Of a stretch of 59,797 nucleotides of DNA, positions 55,996 to 59,797 are shown piece by piece. Origin of the DNA: Bacteroidota bacterium (GTDB lineage Bacteria; Bacteroidota; Bacteroidia; Bacteroidales; Rikenellaceae). The notes beneath the pieces are model-generated. The model searched no databases and had not been told where the DNA came from. It saw only the letters and a list, made by a program, of their open reading frames with translations. The stretch lies in the NCBI GenBank assembly GCA_015222165.1, contig JADFUS010000056.1:1-59797 (forward strand), in the 5' to 3' direction. The translations under genes were made by a program, and so were the position numbers. Numbering within the stretch: the stretch's first letter is position 1; each line of letters starts with the position of its first letter.

Positions 55996-56999
55996 GAATA
56001 AAATTAAAGATTATAATTTCGTTATTATTCGTAGTTATGTTTAGTTCGTGTGTGCATAAAGATATAATAGAAGCTAGTGACGTTAATAACAATGTGATAG
56101 TTTGTGTCGATTTAAAAAATGTCGATACTAAATTTGATGAGTTAAAATCGTATATGGTCATTTTTTATCCTGCAGATGAAAATGGTAAGGTTATAGATAG
56201 TGAAAAACCTATTCACCATATAATTCAATCTACTTTAGATTATGAATTTAATTTACCTGTAGGGAAATATAAAGCTGTTTTATTTAATAATTATTCAGGA
56301 CAGAGTGAATTTTCAAATCTTGATGATTATGATAATTTATATGTTGAGGCTATCTCTTCAGATAGAATATATGATAATAAAGCGAAATTTGTGAATGTTC
56401 CATATATTCCTGAACCAGAGATGATAGTTTTTGATAAAATTGAATTGGTGGATATCGTTTATCAAGATAAAGATAATGAAGTTAATTTTACTCCTCATAT
56501 AGTTACTCAAAAATTAGAAGTAAATATTAAAGTTACTAATCTTATCAATTCATATAAATATGTTGCTGAGATAGGTAGATTTGATAAAAGATGTAATTTG
56601 GTTGCTGAAACAACATCTGAAGGTGGTTATGTGATGCCTTTTACCGACAGTAACTCGAATATAATTTTCGATGAAAACAAGAAAGATGGGCTTATCAAAG
56701 CAAATTTTTTAACTTTTGGTTTGACAGATTTAGCTAATATTGAAGATGCTCATAAGCACTATATTTATGTAGATTTCTTGCTTGTTGATAAAGAAACTCA
56801 CGTTGTGAAATCGTTTGATATTCTAGACCCTATTTATTCTCATGACGGTCATAGCGTTAAGCTTACTATTGATGTCGGTATTGATAATAAAGATCCTTTT
56901 GATCCTATTGTTCTGCCAGAGATACATGGTGAAAATTCTGATATAGATGCTGAAGTTGGTGATTGGGGTGAAGAAACAGATATCGAAATAGTATTTTAA
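55992..56999 (+). CDS. DUF5119/FimB-like fimbrial lipoprotein
   Basis: This 335-residue predicted lipoprotein has lipobox Cys20 (FSSCVHK). Two beta-sandwich domains follow (NVIVCVDLKNVDTKF...FELPVGKYKAVLFNNY-like; KLEVNIKVTNLINSYKYV). The pattern and context match DUF5119/FimB-Mfa2 anchor proteins encoded beside DUF3575 and fimbrillin genes. It probably anchors or limits the fimbria. It ends in an acidic stretch (DIDAEVGDWGEETDIEIVF). Confidence 0.8.
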   Translation: MRIKLKIIISLLFVVMFSSCVHKDIIEASDVNNNVIVCVDLKNVDTKFDELKSYMVIFYPADENGKVIDSEKPIHHIIQSTLDYEFNLPVGKYKAVLFNNYSGQSEFSNLDDYDNLYVEAISSDRIYDNKAKFVNVPYIPEPEMIVFDKIELVDIVYQDKDNEVNFTPHIVTQKLEVNIKVTNLINSYKYVAEIGRFDKRCNLVAETTSEGGYVMPFTDSNSNIIFDENKKDGLIKANFLTFGLTDLANIEDAHKHYIYVDFLLVDKETHVVKSFDILDPIYSHDGHSVKLTIDVGIDNKDPFDPIVLPEIHGENSDIDAEVGDWGEETDIEIVF

Positions 57000-57058
57000 A
57001 GTTGTTTTTGTTAAAATGATTTAGTTAGTTATAAAAAGTGTAATAAATATTTTTAAAT

Positions 57059-57099
57059 AAAAAACTACCATTGGTGTTAATCAATTGGTAGTTTTTTTG
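57059..57099 (+). terminator. Terminator of the fimbrial locus
   Basis: AAAAACTACCATTG pairs with CAATTGGTAGTTTTT (one bulge) around an 8-base loop, with A and T flanks. Confidence 0.8.
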
Positions 57100-57151
57100 T
57101 ATTTTTGTGATATATTGAAATATTAATAGTTCTTCTCATATAAACTTTTTT

Positions 57152-57607
57152 ATGGAAAATTTATTAGATTATGGTTATTGGGGCTTGTTTTTAGGCTCTT
57201 TTCTTTCAGCTACTATAATACCTTTTAGTTCGGATATATTGCTCTTAGGAATGCTTATGCTTGGAGGAGACATCTATGTTACCGTGATTGTTGCCACAGT
57301 TGGTAATTGGTTAGGTGGGTTATTGTCTTATTATATGGGCTTTTTTGGAAAATGGGAGTGGATAGAAAAGTGGTTTAGAGTGAAAGAAGAAACTCTTTTA
57401 AAACAAAAGAAGCTCATAACAAAATATGGCTCTTCTTTAGCTTTTTTGTCGTGGCTTCCTCTTGTAGGCGATGTTTTTGCAATAGGTCTTGGCTTTTACA
57501 AAACCAATCAATATAAAACTTCTGTTTTTATGTTTTTAGGTAAAGGAACTCGTTTTGTACTGTGGGCGTTACTCTACCATTACATAGGTTTTCAGGGTTT
57601 CTTTTAG
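57152..57607 (+). CDS. YqaA-like membrane protein (VTT/DedA-related)
   Basis: This 151-residue inner-membrane protein of the YqaA/DedA-like group has four to five helices, with IIPFSSDILLLGMLM, VGNWLGGLLSYYMG and FLSWLPLVGDVFAIGLGF. DedA-superfamily members move lipids or act in membrane homeostasis; YqaA itself is uncharacterised. The last four bases overlap the end of the convergent neighbour. Confidence 0.88.
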   Translation: MENLLDYGYWGLFLGSFLSATIIPFSSDILLLGMLMLGGDIYVTVIVATVGNWLGGLLSYYMGFFGKWEWIEKWFRVKEETLLKQKKLITKYGSSLAFLSWLPLVGDVFAIGLGFYKTNQYKTSVFMFLGKGTRFVLWALLYHYIGFQGFF

Positions 57608-58191
57608 TTAATTTTAGGATCTTCTATAGGAACATTAACTTTAACATATTTATATTTTAGACGTTTTAGTTCTATAGATATGCCGAGTTTATAAAAAACT
57701 TTTACTGTATACGAGTAAATATGAAAAGCATCGACACTTTGAGGTTCGATATTTTCTTTTCTTAACATATCTAATGCTGTTTGAGCACAACCTCTCCATA
57801 GATTTTCTATATCTGTAGCCTCTTTAGATTCTAAATTTAAGCCTAACATATCTTCGGTTATATGTTCGTCCATACAGTCAAATCCACGAGGATCACGCAT
57901 CAATTTATATATACTTTCTGCATCTTTAAATTTATCCCAAGATTTATCCCACATAACTACTGCACCCATTCCAATATATCCTGCCCATGCTATAGAAACA
58001 AGAGGGTAGTCAGGTATTTGGGGAACTGCATCTGCCATATATTCTGGAGCAAAAAGTTTCCATTTTTCGTCGAGTTCTTCAATTTCATAAACTCCTCCGT
58101 TCAAAAAACCTTTGCTCGAGCATTGTTCTATTAATCTGCTCGTTAATTTTTCTATATAATTATTAAAGTACTCTTTTTTATCATTTTCCAT
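57604..58191 (-). CDS. Unknown conserved-looking cytosolic protein
   Basis: This is a 195-residue protein from the ATG at 58191 (MENDKKEYF). The frame is open 30 bases further up, but the -7 box TATATTTG (58197-58204, minus) lies inside that part, so the downstream ATG is preferred. Its content is helical with several Trp and Tyr (IPDYPLVSIAWAGYIGMGAVVMWDKSWDKF). I do not recall a named family with certainty. No signal peptide. The mRNA would be leaderless. Confidence 0.72.
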   Translation of the reverse strand: MENDKKEYFNNYIEKLTSRLIEQCSSKGFLNGGVYEIEELDEKWKLFAPEYMADAVPQIPDYPLVSIAWAGYIGMGAVVMWDKSWDKFKDAESIYKLMRDPRGFDCMDEHITEDMLGLNLESKEATDIENLWRGCAQTALDMLRKENIEPQSVDAFHIYSYTVKVFYKLGISIELKRLKYKYVKVNVPIEDPKIN

Positions 58192-58196
58192 AGGTG

Positions 58197-58204
58197 CAAA
58201 TATA
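58197..58204 (-). promoter_or_regulatory. -7 box directly before the start at 58191
   Basis: TATATTTG on the minus strand is separated from the ATG by only five bases, implying an mRNA with almost no 5' leader. Confidence 0.5.
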
Positions 58205-58292
58205 CAACTTTTTCTTTTCAAAAAAAAGTTGTTTTTCTATTGTATTTATGTTATTTTATATTATTTTTATACATAAAATAATATAAATAATT

Positions 58293-58646
58293 ATGGAGAA
58301 CGAAGAGTTAGAAAAGGGAAAATCTGTAGATGGTGGTGTTATTCGTGCTAAGATTTTCTTTCATGAAGATTATTATGAATTAGATAAAGTTTTAGGTTTA
58401 TCTGAATATTCTGTTTCACGAAAACAACAAAAAGATGAGATTAAAGAATTTTTTAATTCGTCTAAAGATATGGATTATAATGAATTTCTTGAATTATATA
58501 ATGAAAAATATGGGAATATTATAAAACAATATAATGAAAGAAGTAAATTAAGAATGTTGAAAACGATAAAATTTTCGGCTGTATTATTAATAATTTCAAT
58601 AGTTCTATCATTTATTCTTATCTTTTTGGCAGTGATATTTGAATAA
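58293..58646 (+). CDS. Small tail-anchored membrane protein, unknown
   Basis: This 117-residue protein has a charged N-terminal part (MENEELEKGKSVDGG...), helices with many Glu/Lys (about 45-90) and one C-terminal transmembrane helix (about 92-115). No family is recognised. The opening MENEELE is shared with the small frame at 58690-58809, which suggests they are related. Confidence 0.62.
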   Translation: MENEELEKGKSVDGGVIRAKIFFHEDYYELDKVLGLSEYSVSRKQQKDEIKEFFNSSKDMDYNEFLELYNEKYGNIIKQYNERSKLRMLKTIKFSAVLLIISIVLSFILIFLAVIFE

Positions 58647-58689
58647 AATTGTGAAGGTAAATTATTAGCTAATTTTATAAATAAATATA

Positions 58690-58809
58690 ATGCAAAACGA
58701 GGAGTTAGAACCAAAAAAATATGTTATTAAATCTGGTGGTTTTTTTAAAAAGAAATTTGATGAGTTATTTGATGCTATAAGTGAAGATGATAGTTTTTTT
58801 TATCGATAG
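58690..58809 (+). CDS. Possible 39-residue protein, perhaps a truncated relative of the upstream gene
   Basis: The frame opens with ATG and encodes MQNEELEPKKYV..., ending at TAG (58807-58809). The first residues match MENEELEK of the gene at 58293. The rest (SGGFFKKKFDELFDAISEDD) is a plausible amphipathic helix but has no transmembrane part. It may be a small gene or a decayed copy; both remain open. Confidence 0.35.
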   Translation: MQNEELEPKKYVIKSGGFFKKKFDELFDAISEDDSFFYR

Positions 58810-58854
58810 TAGCATCTTTATTTTTGTTGTAAAATATATATATATAATTAATAA

Positions 58855-58890
58855 AATAACCCTTCAAAACTATGTCTTGAAGGGTTTTTA
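58855..58890 (-). terminator. Terminator of rpsO
   Basis: AACCCTTCAA pairs with TTGAAGGGTT around a 9-base loop. On the minus strand a T-rich run follows. Confidence 0.82.
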
Positions 58891-58910
58891 ATAATACTGC
58901 GTTAAGCAAA

Positions 58911-59183
58911 TTATTTACGAAGTTCCAATTGTTTAACAATTGTTCTATATCTTTCAATATCATCAGCTTTCAGGTAGTTCAAAAGAGAACGTCTTTTACC
59001 TACTAAACGAAGAAGAGAACGTTGTGTATTGTAATCTTTTTTGTTAGTTTTAAGGTGACCTGTAAGATGTTTGATACGGTATGAAAATAAAGCAATTTGG
59101 CTCTCTGGAGAACCAGTGTCAGTATTAGACTTTCCGTACGTGCTAAAAAGCTCCGATTTCTCTTCGCAAGAAAGGTAACTCAT
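58911..59183 (-). CDS. rpsO: 30S ribosomal protein S15
   Basis: S15 binds 16S rRNA early in small-subunit assembly. The 90-residue protein has the canonical [25 protein letters not shown] and [18 protein letters not shown] motifs and the usual length (89). It is monocistronic with a full promoter and terminator. Confidence 0.97.
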   Translation of the reverse strand: MSYLSCEEKSELFSTYGKSNTDTGSPESQIALFSYRIKHLTGHLKTNKKDYNTQRSLLRLVGKRRSLLNYLKADDIERYRTIVKQLELRK

Positions 59184-59215
59184 GATTTTTTATTTTTTAT
59201 TATTATTTAATTCCA

Positions 59216-59246
59216 CAAAGTTACTTCTTTTTTTTTATTAGCCAAA
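59216..59246 (-). promoter_or_regulatory. Promoter of rpsO
   Basis: On the minus strand TTTG (59243-59246), a 19-base spacer and TAACTTTG (59216-59223) match the full consensus. The 5' leader is about 27 bases. Confidence 0.78.
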
Positions 59247-59279
59247 TAATCAAAGTGTAAATGTCAAATTATTTTTCTA

Positions 59280-59741
59280 TTACTGTATAGATTTGATTAT
59301 ACCTATTTGGTAATTTGCTTCGCCACCAAGAGAAGTTAGCATAGTTGCAGTTTTAGCTGCTAACTTTACGTATTTTGCTTTTTTCATAGGGTTTGATTCT
59401 TTTTTACAATCTTCGATAATAGAATCGCCTTTTGAAGATAAATCAGCTATGCTTATTGGAAGTTTTGTTAGTGTAACTGTTAGCTCTTCTAAAGAAGAAC
59501 CGTTATTTTTTCCTTCTTCCATAGAATTAAGAACTTTGTTGCTTGATTTTAAAGTTGTTGCAATGTCTTTTGTTGCATTAACATATGAATCTAGAGATTT
59601 TAAACCACTATCTTTTGTTTTTTCAAAAGATTCAATTTTTTTCATACATTTTTCTGATACTTTTTTTGCGTCGTCTGTTTTAGCTATAGAAGTTCCGATA
59701 AATAAGAAAGAAACTGCTAACATTAGTATTGCTTTTTTCAT
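59280..59741 (-). CDS. Unknown secreted helical protein
   Basis: This 153-residue protein has a clear signal peptide (MKKAILMLAVSFLFIGTSIAK, cleavage near SIA). A Lys/Ser-rich helical body follows, with two cysteines (about 32 and 113) that could form a disulfide. I do not recognise the family. It precedes rpsO in the same direction, but rpsO has its own promoter. Confidence 0.72.
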   Translation of the reverse strand: MKKAILMLAVSFLFIGTSIAKTDDAKKVSEKCMKKIESFEKTKDSGLKSLDSYVNATKDIATTLKSSNKVLNSMEEGKNNGSSLEELTVTLTKLPISIADLSSKGDSIIEDCKKESNPMKKAKYVKLAAKTATMLTSLGGEANYQIGIIKSIQ

Positions 59742-59797
59742 TTTGTTTATTTTTTTAATTAATAATTAATGTATATTTATTTACAAAAGTATAATAA

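Noticed and set aside
58192-58221. Longer start for the unknown gene ending at 57604
   Set aside because: The upstream extension contains the TATATTTG promoter box.

Overview
The window is a low-GC (about one third GC by eye) stretch of a Bacteroidota chromosome, most probably order Bacteroidales. The evidence is of three kinds. Several genes carry the Bacteroidota promoter signature (TAnnTTTG at -7, sometimes TTG or TTTG 19-20 bases upstream). Lineage-typical families are present: S46 dipeptidyl-peptidase, RicT-GldH-TrmB synteny, fimbrillin with DUF3575 and DUF5119-like partners, a PG0541-type PII-like protein and a GIN-domain protein. Many short genes encode lipoproteins or signal peptides. 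I see no rRNA, tRNA, CRISPR array, prophage or insertion sequence. The species cannot be named from this.

Layout, left to right. 1-2600: glutamine synthetase and a TRIC/UPF0126 membrane protein, both leftward. 2661-6709: a rightward five-gene selenium operon (selU, yedF-like, cysteine-desulfurase-like, DUF3343, selD) that fits selenouridine synthesis in tRNA; no selenocysteine-insertion genes are visible. 6710-7443: a gene-free stretch holding two tandem, related small RNA genes, each with its own promoter and terminator. 7444-12587: a secreted GH2 beta-galactosidase and a GH63/trehalase-like lipoprotein. 12760-13152: a small lipoprotein with a BACON-like end.

13224-20531 (leftward) is the most unusual region. 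An ECF sigma factor precedes a tightly packed six-gene operon: PqqD-like/RRE protein, ATP-grasp ligase, fold-III PLP decarboxylase, a urea-transporter/M23-peptidase fusion, a beta-barrel protein and a TPR protein. The decarboxylase begins with a YxxPxI tag resembling the leader motif that PqqD-like RRE domains bind in lasso-peptide pathways. The sigma gene plus operon lie between two direct repeats: the end of the BACON-like lipoprotein gene, and a decayed relic of a similar gene end at about 20646-20748. I do not recognise this combination as a named system and regard it as the best candidate for an undescribed one.

20753-26113 (leftward): guanine deaminase, then an operon rarA-kdsA-maf-DPP11. 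26190-30822 (rightward): a BamA/TamA-like outer-membrane protein, then a radical-SAM/lipoprotein module with two paralogous lipoproteins, one radical SAM/SPASM enzyme and a GIN-domain protein. 30889-37162 (leftward): a TonB receptor, MFS permease, HemN, HemG and a small membrane protein, suggesting porphyrin or iron uptake tied to late heme synthesis. 37290-45930 (leftward): an M3 peptidase, then TetR-TolC-MFP-RND efflux genes ending in a PII-like gene. 46055-50530: a DNA alkylation repair protein, small unknowns, an outer-membrane protein and HtpG. 50707-53364: ricT-gldH-trmB. 53638-56999: a fimbrial locus. 57152-59741: a YqaA-type membrane protein, unknowns and ribosomal protein S15. Most transcription units end in clear stem-loops, many of them usable from both strands.
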